From positions 251,639 through 315,638 of the forward strand of contig JACMJZ010000032.1 of assembly GCA_014380365.1 (NCBI GenBank): 64,000 bases of DNA. The letters are read 5' to 3'. Source of the stretch: Pyrinomonadaceae bacterium (lineage in GTDB: Bacteria; Acidobacteriota; Blastocatellia; Pyrinomonadales; Pyrinomonadaceae). This document shows positions 18,399 to 27,681 of the stretch, piece after piece; the stretch's first letter is position 1, and the number at the start of each line of letters is the position of its first letter. The notes below the pieces were generated by a model. The model was not told where the DNA came from and did no database searches. It saw only the letters and a list, made by a program, of their open reading frames with translations. A program made the translations under genes and the position numbers.

Positions 18399-19280
18399 TT
18401 ACAACCCCTTATTCAAACCTATCAGCAGCCTCTTTCGTTCTGGTGGCGCACTGTCAACAAGTTGTGGCGGCCATTCAGGTACCGGCCCAACGTGACGCGC
18501 CCAGGCGGGCCGATATGAAAAGTACACGGCGCGCCTCATATCGCTTGAAAAATTATGACCGCCGGCATGAACCGTCATGCAATGAAAGATCACGGCGTCC
18601 CCGGCTTTTGCGAGAACAATTTTGGCCTGACCGTGCATGTGCTCCAGATCTGAGCATGGGACAATCCCATAATCATGATTGCTGCCCGGTACAACCCACA
18701 GAGGAGAATTCTCGCGAGTCAATTCCGTTAAATAAATCCCCACGTTTACCCATGATGCACACGAGTTGCGAAAGTCTCCTTCCGACTCCCCCCCGCCGTA
18801 ATCAACATGATATCCGGTTCGGGTAGTCTTCCCCACGGGCACGGGGCCAGGCGGCGTATCGGTGTAAGCGCCTTTGAAAAACCGCACTTCGTCACCAAAA
18901 ATAGTTCTCAAAGCTGCAAGCACTTTTGCATTCTCAATCAGCGAAGGGAAAGAAGGGACGCTCCATATCTTCTCGGTCAGCCCACTCACACTGGCAATAT
19001 CCAAGTCCCGATGAATTGCCTCTAATTCTCGCGCAGATAATGCGTCGGAAATGCCGAGAAAACCGTTTTCCATGAAGAAAGTGCATTGCTCTTCCGCAGA
19101 CATGGCTGCCCAATCTATTTGCAATGGTTGCTGCGTGGGTATTTCCGGCACAACAAGCGGAACGCTTTCTTCACGCGCTATTGTTTCGGGTTCTTGTGGC
19201 CTAAAAATTCTGCGCCGAATTTGTACACTCTTGGCTTTGATAGTACTCAGCGGATGGCGGGTAATGTACCTGTAGTTCAT
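18399..19280 (-). CDS. Phytanoyl-CoA dioxygenase (PhyH) family oxygenase
   Basis: 293 residues. Fe(II)/2-oxoglutarate-dependent oxygenase fold: the HxD pair is in TGYHVDYGGG (about 155), the distal His in FHCMTVHAGGHN (about 240), and the 2-oxoglutarate-binding Arg in MRRAVYFSYRP. SPLWVVPGSNHDYG is characteristic. These enzymes hydroxylate diverse small molecules; here the substrate is probably a sugar or a lipid-linked glycan. The N-terminal 50 residues are basic and Pro-rich. Its flanks carry remnants of methyltransferase genes, so it sits in a rearranged cassette. Confidence 0.87.
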   Translation of the reverse strand: MNYRYITRHPLSTIKAKSVQIRRRIFRPQEPETIAREESVPLVVPEIPTQQPLQIDWAAMSAEEQCTFFMENGFLGISDALSARELEAIHRDLDIASVSGLTEKIWSVPSFPSLIENAKVLAALRTIFGDEVRFFKGAYTDTPPGPVPVGKTTRTGYHVDYGGGESEGDFRNSCASWVNVGIYLTELTRENSPLWVVPGSNHDYGIVPCSDLEHMHGQAKIVLAKAGDAVIFHCMTVHAGGHNFSSDMRRAVYFSYRPAWARHVGPVPEWPPQLVDSAPPERKRLLIGLNKGL

Positions 19281-19295
19281 TAGGTGACCACTCGT

Positions 19296-19535
19296 TTAAT
19301 CTTTGCGAAGAACGATACTTGCGAAAGTGAATCTATAGCCCAAATACATAAAGTCTGGACTTGGAATTACCTAGGGCGAATCGACTGAAAGAGCAATCTT
19401 TAAGTGCCGGAACAATTCTGCAAATTAGATTTCTCTGCGTATAGAAGCGATGAGTACCAGCAAGCGCGGGATCGCTAGGGTTCTCAGGTCATTTGTAGTC
19501 GCGAAACAGAACGCCGATCCCGCCGGAGCCGCCGT
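19296..19535 (-). pseudogene. Decayed C-terminus of a SAM methyltransferase
   Basis: Minus-strand translation gives GGSGGIGVLFRDYK-stop-PENPSDPALAGTHRFYTQRN, then LICRI, and ends GYRFTFASIVLRKD-stop. This follows the end of the fusion protein at 15099-16910 (GGVGVLTCDYND, GDYRFYTQRDLISRI, GYRYTFATLAFRK). An internal stop and a frame loss in the middle show that it is dead. It abuts the stop of the C-methyltransferase gene exactly, as if that gene replaced its upstream part. Confidence 0.8.
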
Positions 19536-19539
19536 TAAA

Positions 19540-20805
19540 TTACATTTGGTGCTTGACAATCTCAATCGTTGGCAGCGGAAAAATAAGCCCGATGCCTTTG
19601 CTCAGGGTCTCTCGCTCACGCTCGATAAACTCTTCTTTGAAATGCCAGGGCAAAACTAGGTAATAGTCAGGATTCATGCCTCGTGAGTCCGCCTCGCTGA
19701 TGATGGGAATATCGGTGCCCAATGTAGACGCGCCATACTTGTCGGGATTGCGCTCGGCTGCAAAGTCGACAATTCGATTGTCAATCCCACACCACTGCAA
19801 AATCGTGTTCCCCTTGGTCGAAGCGCCATAGATATGGATTCTCTTTCCCTGCTGTTTCAACTTCTTGAGCAACGAGGTAAGTTCTTCCTTGTGCACATTA
19901 ATTCGCTCCTGAAAGTTTTTGTAGGGCTTATCGGTGTCCAGCTCTAAGTCAAACTCCTCCTGACGCATACTCTTCACGCCCTGCGCCCATTCATCCTTTT
20001 TGTAGCTGAAGTTGTCGGCGTGAGTGGCGTAGCAACGAAGACTCCCACCGTTGATGGAATTTTGGGAGGCATTAAAAATCCTCATCCCCGCCTGTTTCAA
20101 AATGTATTCAATGACAGCCAGGCTGTAATACTCCAGGTGTTCATGACAAATCGTATCGTAGGAAGTCATGCTGAGCATGGTGGGCATGTATGACATTTCA
20201 AAAACCCAGATGCCCTCCGCATCGAGGATGTCCTTGATGCCTTGAGTGAAACTAATTGGGTCTTCCAAGTCATAGAACATTGCAATCGAGGTCACGATGT
20301 CGCATTTCTGCCCATGCAATCGTTCCAATAGCTCTTCAGATGGAAAAATGCCCTGAACCACCTCAACGTCGTCGCCAATCTCCTGGGCGACGTCGGAAGG
20401 ATCAATACCAAACTTTTGAAACTCCGGCGGATAAGACCGAAGCAGGGTTCCGTCGTTACAACCAATGTCGAGTACGCGTGCTACTGGTTTTGCTATTAGA
20501 TCGGCAGCTTCCTCCGCGATCCCCTTCAAGTGCTGGCGCATGGTGTTGTTAGTTCCCGAGCGATACCAATAAGCCGAATAGAGCACCTCGGGCGGAACTG
20601 TGTGCTCCATTTGTAGCAAACCACAGGCTTGTTCATCCCTCATAGGATCACAGCGCACCAGCCGAGTCGCGATTCTGCGTGTGGGCGGCAATTCTTTTCC
20701 TGGCTTCACAAACGAGCCTTGCAAATATTGGTCGCCCAAGTCTATTACCGGGGTAAGTGCGGATGAACCGCAAACGCGACAAGTAGTTCGATGAATTAGA
20801 TGCAT
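19540..20805 (-). CDS. NDP-sugar C-methyltransferase
   Basis: 421 residues, the size of the TylC3-type C-methyltransferases that add a methyl to a carbon of 4-keto sugars. An N-terminal zinc-binding domain has CRVCGSSALTPVIDLGDQ and a second cysteine group (CDP...QACGLLQ). The SAM domain has VLDIGCNDGTLLRSYP (about 110). The C-terminal domain has HIYGASTKGNTILQWCG and LVLPWHFKEEFIERE. This three-domain order is typical. It would act on a 4-keto intermediate such as those made by Gmd or RfbB, before transfer. It is the first gene below wzt on this strand. Confidence 0.9.
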   Translation of the reverse strand: MHLIHRTTCRVCGSSALTPVIDLGDQYLQGSFVKPGKELPPTRRIATRLVRCDPMRDEQACGLLQMEHTVPPEVLYSAYWYRSGTNNTMRQHLKGIAEEAADLIAKPVARVLDIGCNDGTLLRSYPPEFQKFGIDPSDVAQEIGDDVEVVQGIFPSEELLERLHGQKCDIVTSIAMFYDLEDPISFTQGIKDILDAEGIWVFEMSYMPTMLSMTSYDTICHEHLEYYSLAVIEYILKQAGMRIFNASQNSINGGSLRCYATHADNFSYKKDEWAQGVKSMRQEEFDLELDTDKPYKNFQERINVHKEELTSLLKKLKQQGKRIHIYGASTKGNTILQWCGIDNRIVDFAAERNPDKYGASTLGTDIPIISEADSRGMNPDYYLVLPWHFKEEFIERERETLSKGIGLIFPLPTIEIVKHQM

Positions 20806-20910
20806 TTCAACTGCCCTTGCTCCACTATTCGAATGTAATCACCTTCCGCCCTTCAACTTTCGCACAATCAGGTAATTTGATTGCCTGAGGACCTTTTCAA
20901 TCCCGTAGAA

Positions 20911-22140
20911 TCAAGACTTCCAATCACAGTTGGCAAAAACACAGCCATAATCTCCCCCGTCATACGCGGAGAATACTGACCCGGCATCGATTATTGTAAT
21001 TGGCAAGACGTCTTCCACCAAATCAACAACTCCCACGTTTGGCACAGTCACGGCGAAGGTGAATACATATTTTCCCGGTACCAGAAAGGCCAATGGTATC
21101 GTCGCGGTTATCCGAACTTCTTTATTATTCTGCCCCAGCTTGCACCAATCAGGGTTGTTGGTAGTAAATACTTTCCGACCCCTAGAGTCCCTGACAAAAA
21201 ACCCCATCAGCGAAGTAGGCAACCATCGATTTATCTTGCAACTAATGGCTATAACGATTGGTTCTTTATGACTAAAGTAACTCTTCTTGTTGCCTTCGGA
21301 ATCTAGTGCTTGAGCACTGGTAATGAATATCTCTTTGCCTGGCTGTGAGCCGGCAGTAAAACCAGCGCTAGTTCCCGATGAAACCTCATTCATGTAATAG
21401 TCAATTACGCGTTGTGTATCGCCCTCTTTTACGATAGCCCCCTGGTTCAGCAGAAGGGCTTTGTTGCACAATTGAGCAATCGCCCCCATTTGATGACTAA
21501 CAAATACTACCGTTCGCCCATGTTTCGCTACCTCCCCCATCTTCCCCAGGCACTTGTTCTGGAACGCCAAGTCTCCTACCGCTAAAACCTCATCTATCAC
21601 CAGAATCTCAGGTTCCAAATGTGCTGCGACGGCGAAAGCCAGCCGCATATACATACCACTGGAATAATGCTTGACCGGCGTGTCCAGAAACTCGTCCAGT
21701 TCGGCAAAGGCTATGATCTCGTCAAACTTTCGCTCTATCTCCGTCCTCTTCATGCCGAGAATCGCGCCGTTAAGATAAATGTTTTCCCGGCCCGTTAATT
21801 CAGGATGAAAGCCTGTGCCGACTTCGAGGAGGCTGGCGACGCGCCCGTAGAGTTCAATCCGGCCGGTAGTAGGTTCGGTGATACGCGAAAGCACTTTTAG
21901 CAGAGTCGACTTGCCAGCCCCATTGCCGCCAATGATACCGACAACCTCTCCGGTCTTGATCTCGAAACTGACGTCTTTGAGCGCCCAGATAGTGGTGTCC
22001 GCGTGCTTGCGCCCGCGCAGGGCTGCAAGCGGCGCACGCGCTACGCCGCTAATTTTGTCGCGCAGCGTTCCATAAGAAGTCTGCCGCGCACCGATGCGGT
22101 ACTGCTTACTTAATTTCTCGACCTTGATAATAGAACTCAT
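20911..22140 (-). CDS. wzt: Polysaccharide ABC transporter ATPase with C-terminal glycan-binding extension
   Basis: 409 residues from the ATG at 22140, one base after the wzm stop, so coupled. ATP-binding domain about 1-240: Walker A GGNGAGKST, signature YSSGMYMRL, Walker B ILVIDEVLAVGD, switch VFVSHQ. The extra 165 residues resemble the Wzt C-terminal beta-sandwich, which in studied systems binds the modified non-reducing end of the chain before export. The methyltransferases nearby fit that, but terminal capping here is inference. It acts at the inner membrane with Wzm. Confidence 0.93.
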   Translation of the reverse strand: MSSIIKVEKLSKQYRIGARQTSYGTLRDKISGVARAPLAALRGRKHADTTIWALKDVSFEIKTGEVVGIIGGNGAGKSTLLKVLSRITEPTTGRIELYGRVASLLEVGTGFHPELTGRENIYLNGAILGMKRTEIERKFDEIIAFAELDEFLDTPVKHYSSGMYMRLAFAVAAHLEPEILVIDEVLAVGDLAFQNKCLGKMGEVAKHGRTVVFVSHQMGAIAQLCNKALLLNQGAIVKEGDTQRVIDYYMNEVSSGTSAGFTAGSQPGKEIFITSAQALDSEGNKKSYFSHKEPIVIAISCKINRWLPTSLMGFFVRDSRGRKVFTTNNPDWCKLGQNNKEVRITATIPLAFLVPGKYVFTFAVTVPNVGVVDLVEDVLPITIIDAGSVFSAYDGGDYGCVFANCDWKS

Positions 22141-22141
22141 G

Positions 22142-23068
22142 CTAGACGATGTCGGCGAAATTCTTTTCCATTCGCCTGAAAGCATAGGCTGAATAGACCA
22201 GCAAAGCGATCGTAAACCCAGTTGAAATACTCAGTGCGTCCCAGTTAATTTCTTGCCCGAACAGCGCAGAGCGAAAACCGTCAAGAATGCCCGTCAGTGG
22301 ATTGAGGTTGTAAATCCATTGGTACTTTTGGGGCACAATGCTCGATGGATAAATGACCGGCGAAGCAAACATCCAGAGTTGCATGAATACTGGCAATACC
22401 ACCCCCACATCCCTGTACTTGACGTTCAATGCCGACGTCCACATACCGATACCCAGTGTAAGGAGTGTCACCAACAGGATGAGGAGAGGCAGGATGAAAA
22501 TAGCTTTAGTAACCCCTACGCCGTAGTAGATCATCAGCACAATAAGATTAAGAAAAGCGATGCCGAAGTCTACCAGCCGTGCTCCTACCGCAGCTCCCGG
22601 GATTATCATGCGCGGAAAATAAACCTTGGTGATCAAATGGGCACTTCCCACCAGGCTATTGCCGCTGCTGGTTACTGCGGCCGAAAAAAATGTCCACGAG
22701 AGTAACCCGGCATAAACGAATAGCGGATAAGGAATGCCGTCGGACGGTACGCGCGCGAGCTTGCCTAAGAAGATTGTCAGGATCAGCGTAGTCAACAGGG
22801 GCTGCAGGACGACCCAAAGAATACCAAGCGCGGTTTGCTTGTAACGAACTTTAACATCACGCCAGATGAGAAAGTAGAGAAGCTCTCGATACGCCCATAA
22901 ATCACGCAGACCAAGTGCTACCCATGACTTGGTGGGCTCAATGACGACCAGAGGCTCGCCGCTTAAGACTAAGGGCTTATCAAGCGGCTGATATGGAAGA
23001 TGAGAAACAGTTTCCTCGGATGCAGCTTGTTGTAATGTTAGCGGGGTCTTACCAGTTGTCACATTCAT
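22142..23068 (-). CDS. wzm: Polysaccharide ABC transporter permease
   Basis: 308 residues from the ATG at 23068 (a TTG lies just before). ABC-2 type permease with about six membrane helices between residues 75 and 300. VKVRYKQTALGILWVVLQPLL is replaced by its usual shorter core YKQTALGILWVVLQPL, and NVKYRDVGVVLPVFMQLWMF and NLNPLTGILDGFRSAL are family hallmarks. It forms the channel for lipid-linked O-antigen or capsule chains with Wzt. A 50-residue hydrophilic N-terminus precedes the first helix. Confidence 0.93.
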   Translation of the reverse strand: MNVTTGKTPLTLQQAASEETVSHLPYQPLDKPLVLSGEPLVVIEPTKSWVALGLRDLWAYRELLYFLIWRDVKVRYKQTALGILWVVLQPLLTTLILTIFLGKLARVPSDGIPYPLFVYAGLLSWTFFSAAVTSSGNSLVGSAHLITKVYFPRMIIPGAAVGARLVDFGIAFLNLIVLMIYYGVGVTKAIFILPLLILLVTLLTLGIGMWTSALNVKYRDVGVVLPVFMQLWMFASPVIYPSSIVPQKYQWIYNLNPLTGILDGFRSALFGQEINWDALSISTGFTIALLVYSAYAFRRMEKNFADIV

Positions 23069-23370
23069 CAAATCGAAAGAATCGGCCCACGTGCCGCGGC
23101 TAATTTCGCCCTACGAAAGCAATCGCAACAAATATTAATAAACGCCCAAAGACTAATTGCACTTTGTCCGAAGGTCAAGGGAGCTTAAGGTTGCAGCTAA
23201 TGCGAATGCAAATGATAAACCTTCGATGGCCCATAATGGGTAGAACGTTGGTGAAGGAAAAGCCGGCCCAGGACACGATTAGCGATGGGCGGATAATGGA
23301 AGGAGCCGACAAAAAATTCGGGCAGGCCGAGTAGGCCTGCCCGAAGTGCCGAACCAAAATTCAAGCGGTG
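23069..23370. other. Intergenic region with an intrinsic terminator
   Basis: About 300 bases between wzm and the beta-helix gene. Apart from the terminator at 23311-23345 nothing else is recognised; the part nearest wzm is expected to hold its promoter. Confidence 0.5.
23311..23345 (-). terminator. Rho-independent terminator
   Basis: A perfect 12-base stem (TTCGGGCAGGCC / GGCCTGCCCGAA) with a 5-base loop, followed on the minus strand by TTTTTT. It lies about 25 bases past the stop of the secreted beta-helix gene and would end its transcript before wzm. Confidence 0.9.
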
Positions 23371-24315
23371 CTATTTCTGAATGAAAAGCGTTCCGTTTGG
23401 ATCCTGGTTAGTTCCATTGCCCATGATCGTGTTGTTGCCGCCGGTATCGACGAATCCGCCTCCGGCCACACCGAGCGCATTCCCGTTACCGGTAATGACC
23501 ACTCTGGCGGCGCGGACACGGGTGCCAGCGCCTACCGTAATTCCCGTCCCGCTACCCGTAATTGAACTATCGTTGATGGCAATATCCGAAGGGCTCGATC
23601 CCTGTGTGGAATTGATGCCCGAGCCGGTGCACGATGAGAAAAAGCTATGCGAGATTTGGCCGCGCGACCCGTTTCCGGCGTTAAGGCAATTTGTGGTCTT
23701 GCTTATATTAACGTTATCGAGCGTCATCTGAGTCGCGTTGGTGGAAGTGTTGTTGATGTTGATTCCCGTGGCGACGTTTCTGATCATCACGTTGCGCAGA
23801 TGAAGTTGATTAATGGCTTGGCTACTAGCGGAAATGTCGATGCCTTCCTGGACGAAACCGTCAATGTTTGTGTTTTCAACGAAAAGGGCGGTACCGGCGA
23901 TGAATCGGATGCCATCTGTACCAGTACTTGCTCCGTTGATATCCAGCCAGTTCAGGCGCACCGTTTTGCGCACGTCGGCCGCGTCGGTAATGTTGATAAG
24001 AAAGCCTTGGGGCGCGAGAGCTGCAAGAACTGAGCCATAGCCCTGCCCGGCGCCGCCGCCGTTAACGGTTATTGACTTGGTAATTGTCAGCGTGCCGAAG
24101 CCGCCCGGATCGAGCGTGCTAATCTCGCCGTCCTTGGCAGTCTTCGAGATGGCGCCGGCGTAAGTCTTACAGGGCGCCGTGCGGCTGCAGGGGTTAACGT
24201 CGTCGCCGACGCCCGACACCCAGGTACGGGTGGCCTGAGCGCTGGCCATAGAAGTGACCGTCAAGACAAAAACTGCAACGGCCAACATATTTAAAGTGAA
24301 ACGAACCTTACTCAT
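23371..24315 (-). CDS. Secreted right-handed parallel beta-helix protein
   Basis: 314 residues from the ATG at 24315, preceded by AAAGGAGAATG. A signal peptide (residues 1-27, ending SMASAQA) is followed by TRTWVSGVGDDVNPCSRTAP and CKTYAGAI, a common opening of secreted parallel beta-helix proteins of the pectate-lyase-like fold. Repeated hydrophobic rungs with NxxI/GxGI patterns (VMIRNVATGININN, DSSITGSGTGITVG, GNNTIMGNGTN) run to the end. No catalytic residues can be named. Likely exported and surface-associated. It has its own terminator. Confidence 0.82.
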   Translation of the reverse strand: MSKVRFTLNMLAVAVFVLTVTSMASAQATRTWVSGVGDDVNPCSRTAPCKTYAGAISKTAKDGEISTLDPGGFGTLTITKSITVNGGGAGQGYGSVLAALAPQGFLINITDAADVRKTVRLNWLDINGASTGTDGIRFIAGTALFVENTNIDGFVQEGIDISASSQAINQLHLRNVMIRNVATGININNTSTNATQMTLDNVNISKTTNCLNAGNGSRGQISHSFFSSCTGSGINSTQGSSPSDIAINDSSITGSGTGITVGAGTRVRAARVVITGNGNALGVAGGGFVDTGGNNTIMGNGTNQDPNGTLFIQK

Positions 24316-24470
24316 GATGCATTCTCCTTTTGGGGTTGAGCTTAATTGCTGATAGTACAATCTCGTCAGTGAATGAAGCGAGAAGCTTCGGTCAAGTCCC
24401 GGCGCCCAAAGTCGCATGAGCCTCAGTTACGCTAGAACTTGGGGACATCTTTCTAAAACCAACGGCTGGG

Positions 24471-24500
24471 TTGAGAGGCCCCTGATTGGCGGCCTCTCAA
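24471..24500 (-). terminator. Hairpin after the giant HYR protein gene
   Basis: A 10-base stem TTGAGAGGCC / GGCCTCTCAA around a 10-base loop, 14 bases past the stop at 24514. There is no U-tract on the minus strand, so it may be a weak or Rho-assisted terminator or an RNA-stabilising hairpin. Confidence 0.55.
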
Positions 24501-24513
24501 ACCTACTCGTCAT

Positions 24514-27500
24514 TTACTTGAACTTGAACATAGCCGTATAGCTGCTGCCGTCATTGAGCTTCACTACGAGCTGACGACAGGTTCCAGCCCACGACCCCTC
24601 GGTCTTCCAGTTGTAGTGATACTGGTCAGGGCTGTAGGTAAGCGTGCTGCCGCCCGGAGTATCGGTGCCCTCTAGGTCAGAGAGCGGAGCCGAAGAGTTG
24701 CATGCAACCTGCTGCGACGCCGGATAGTCAACCGCGAAAATCCCCAGGCCCTTGTTACCACTTAAGCTGAACTTCAAGGGTATTGAGCGCCCCGCGTTGA
24801 CGTTGTTTATCGTCGGCAAATTGTTGACTGGCGAGAAGAAGCCAGTGAAATTATAAAGCACTGTCACGGTAAAAGTTGCGGAAGCGCTGTTGTTATGCGC
24901 GTCAGTAGCCGTCACTGTAACAGTTGTGGGACCTACGGGGAAGGTCGAACCCGACGCCGGGCTATAGTTGAAAGTGATCGTGCCCGGACAGTTGTCGGTC
25001 GCCGTTGCGGGGTTCGGATAGTTGACGACCATGCTATTAGCTGTCGAGTTTGACGGCAGTTGCACGGTGATGTCTGCAGGCGGTGTGACTACCGGTGCAG
25101 TGTTGTCAACTACGGTGACCTTCTGAGTCACCGATACTGAATTGTTATTGTTCGAATCAGTGGCAACATAACTGACGATCGTCTCGCCCACTGGGAAGGA
25201 GTTCCCAGCCGGCACATTGCCACGTGCAACGGTAATTGGACCGGGGCAGTTGTCACTCGTAGTGGCGGTGCCCAGAGTTGCATCCAGATTGGTGACCGTT
25301 ACGCCGCAAGAGGTAGCTCCCGGACCGGTGTAAAGCGTCACGTCAGCCGGCGCGTTAATGGTAGGCACCGTATTATCGACGACGGTCACGATTTGCGTGT
25401 CAATGGCTGTACTGCCGGAAGCATCGGTCGCCGTATAGGTAACCGTGGTGTTGCCAACCGGGAAGTTGTTGCCGGCAGGAACGCCGGTTCGCGCCACTGT
25501 AACACCCGGACAGTTGTCGTTTGCTGTGGCCGAGCCCAGCGTCGCGTCGTCTACCTGAGCGCCGCACGTAGTTGCTGCCGCGCCGGTGTTAACGCTGACA
25601 TCTGCCGGGGCCGTAACGGTGGGCGGAATCGCCGGATCCTCCGTCACAGTTACTTGTTGAGTTCCCGTAGTTGTCAGGCCGGCGGAATTTGTCGCCGTGT
25701 AGGTGATGATGGTGGTTCCGGTCGGGAACACGAAGCTCTCGCATTGCTGATTCGGATTCTGTGGAGTCGGACAGGTAAAAGTGGGAACACCACTCCGACT
25801 GATCGAAACCGTTCCGCAGTCGTCCTCGGCACTAGCCACTCCAAGTTCATCATCCAGCGTCGCCGTGCACGAACTGGTGGTCGCCGAAACATTTGGCGGC
25901 ACCGTCAGCGTCGGAGGCGTGGTATCCGTGCCCGTGACCGTGATTGTCTGGGTGCAGGACGCTGATTGATTGTCAGTGCCCGTGGCGGTCCAGACGATGT
26001 CAGTAACGCCAACCGGGTAAGGATCATTAAATCCCGCTTGGTTGGTATATGCCAGATTGTCGCTTCGCCTTCCGAGTATCGTAGCGCTTCCCGAACTTGA
26101 AGTCGCTGTGCCTGGGTTAACCGTTGCTGGGTCGCACCCATTCGGAGAAGCTGCCGTTTGGTCTGCCGGACAGGTAATTGTCAGGGTGGACCCTCCAGTC
26201 ACGGTAATGGTCTGTTCACAATTGGCACTGCGACCGGTCGGCTGTGCTTCGGGATCCGTCTCCGGATCGGTCGAATACTCGGTTACCGTCCAGGTGATGG
26301 TCGTGCTTCCGATCGGATAAGACGCGGTCAAAGCCTCCCCATCTTCTCGGCTCCCGGTGACGACGATGTTATTGCCGGTTATGGTCGGTGCGCCGACATT
26401 GGAAGAGCTTTGACTTGGATCCGGCACATAAGCTTGGCCCTCGCCGCTATTGGCCGCCACTGGACCGATGTTGGCTGGACAGCTAATCGTCGGCGCGGGT
26501 GAGTCAATTACCGTAACAGTGAAACTACAGAAGCCACTGCCGGTAGAAGAAGTATTGGTAACGGTCGTGGTTCCGATCGGAAAGAACGTTCCGGAAGCGG
26601 GACTACTAGTGACCGTTCCGCACGATCCGAAGGCCTCAGGGGCCGCGAAAGTAACATCAGCGCCACCTCCGGCTCCATGAGTTGTCGCGGTAGTGACGAT
26701 GTCATTGGGACAATCGAGGGAGCAAGTTGCACCAGCGCCGCCACTAGAAATAACGTCCGAAGACGTCCAGGTGTTGTCGTTGGGGAATTGTTCGTCGGTG
26801 GCGCTGCTGACGTTCACCGTATTGTTAATCGTCGAGCCGGCGGCGCCAGTCACTGTGTAAGTAAAGGTAAAAGTCGCGCTCGCTCCCGCAGGGAGGCTGG
26901 CAATTGACCAGGTAGTGGTTGGCGTTTCCGCGTCACGAGTAAATAACGGACCCGAGTCCTGACTTGATTCGAGATAAGCTGCGTTAGCGGGAACCGGGTC
27001 ACTCAACTGAACGGTGCCGGCTGTATCGGGACCGTAGTTTTTGACCGTGATGTGATAGGAGATGACACCCCCGGCGGTCGCCGTGCCCATCGTGCTGCCC
27101 TTAAAGATTGCGAGATCTACAGCAGGCACTAGCGGGTCTGAAACAGTAAAAGAAATGACGTATCTAGCGGATCCATCCGCGCGGGAAACGAGATAAGCCC
27201 GCCAGTTTCCCTTGGCATTCACCTGCCGCGTCCCCTCGGGATTCGTAGAGGTAATCGGATCAACCTGGACGACAGCGCCATCCGGGTTGACCCAGTAGAT
27301 AGACAAAGGTTCCGGGAAACTGCTGTCTGCTTTGACGCATACCGTTTGGCCCGTGAGGAAACTACTTGAAGCCGCAGTGCAACCTGGGTGTATGTAAGTT
27401 GCAATTGATTCGGTTGGCTGAGCTTGCGGCATCAGCAGAGGAAGCCGGTTTATGTTGGCTGAATTACGGACAAAAACTTCTTTGGAAATTAACTCATTCC

Positions 27501-27681
27501 TATTTCGTGTAACCTTTCCAAACTCAGTTTGGAGGGCCTTGGCGACCGGCCCAGAAGAGAACGCTAGCGATGATGAAAAAAACGGTACTACCAAAGCCGC
27601 CAGCAGCAAAACTCCAATTGCGAGTAGTGTTACCAGTGATAGAGATCGAGCAGCAGGTGGCGAAACAGTTGGGGGTTTCAT
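24514..27681 (-). CDS. Large secreted protein with DUF11, HYR repeats and PxKF C-terminus
   Basis: 1055 residues. An N-terminal hydrophobic segment (about 15-45) serves for export. A DUF11 domain spans about 185-310 (VDLAIFKGSTMGTATAGGVI, SYHITVKNYGPD). Then come about seven HYR/Ig-like repeats with recurring FPVGxTTVTYTATD and TVxDNTxPxI motifs and paired cysteines (SLDCPND, SCPANI, TSDNCPG). The C-terminus carries a PxKF-type domain (INNVNAGRSIPLKFSLSGNK to the end). This is a cell-surface or matrix protein, probably adhesive; no enzyme motif is seen. The ribosome site AAGGAGAAAGTA decides the start. Its repeats are coded with strongly similar DNA. Confidence 0.88.
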   Translation of the reverse strand: MKPPTVSPPAARSLSLVTLLAIGVLLLAALVVPFFSSSLAFSSGPVAKALQTEFGKVTRNRNELISKEVFVRNSANINRLPLLMPQAQPTESIATYIHPGCTAASSSFLTGQTVCVKADSSFPEPLSIYWVNPDGAVVQVDPITSTNPEGTRQVNAKGNWRAYLVSRADGSARYVISFTVSDPLVPAVDLAIFKGSTMGTATAGGVISYHITVKNYGPDTAGTVQLSDPVPANAAYLESSQDSGPLFTRDAETPTTTWSIASLPAGASATFTFTYTVTGAAGSTINNTVNVSSATDEQFPNDNTWTSSDVISSGGAGATCSLDCPNDIVTTATTHGAGGGADVTFAAPEAFGSCGTVTSSPASGTFFPIGTTTVTNTSSTGSGFCSFTVTVIDSPAPTISCPANIGPVAANSGEGQAYVPDPSQSSSNVGAPTITGNNIVVTGSREDGEALTASYPIGSTTITWTVTEYSTDPETDPEAQPTGRSANCEQTITVTGGSTLTITCPADQTAASPNGCDPATVNPGTATSSSGSATILGRRSDNLAYTNQAGFNDPYPVGVTDIVWTATGTDNQSASCTQTITVTGTDTTPPTLTVPPNVSATTSSCTATLDDELGVASAEDDCGTVSISRSGVPTFTCPTPQNPNQQCESFVFPTGTTIITYTATNSAGLTTTGTQQVTVTEDPAIPPTVTAPADVSVNTGAAATTCGAQVDDATLGSATANDNCPGVTVARTGVPAGNNFPVGNTTVTYTATDASGSTAIDTQIVTVVDNTVPTINAPADVTLYTGPGATSCGVTVTNLDATLGTATTSDNCPGPITVARGNVPAGNSFPVGETIVSYVATDSNNNNSVSVTQKVTVVDNTAPVVTPPADITVQLPSNSTANSMVVNYPNPATATDNCPGTITFNYSPASGSTFPVGPTTVTVTATDAHNNSASATFTVTVLYNFTGFFSPVNNLPTINNVNAGRSIPLKFSLSGNKGLGIFAVDYPASQQVACNSSAPLSDLEGTDTPGGSTLTYSPDQYHYNWKTEGSWAGTCRQLVVKLNDGSSYTAMFKFK

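Noticed and set aside
25393..25965. Long plus-strand open frame inside the HYR protein gene
   Set aside because: Antisense shadow of a repeat-rich GC-biased gene; no ribosome site or recognisable domain.
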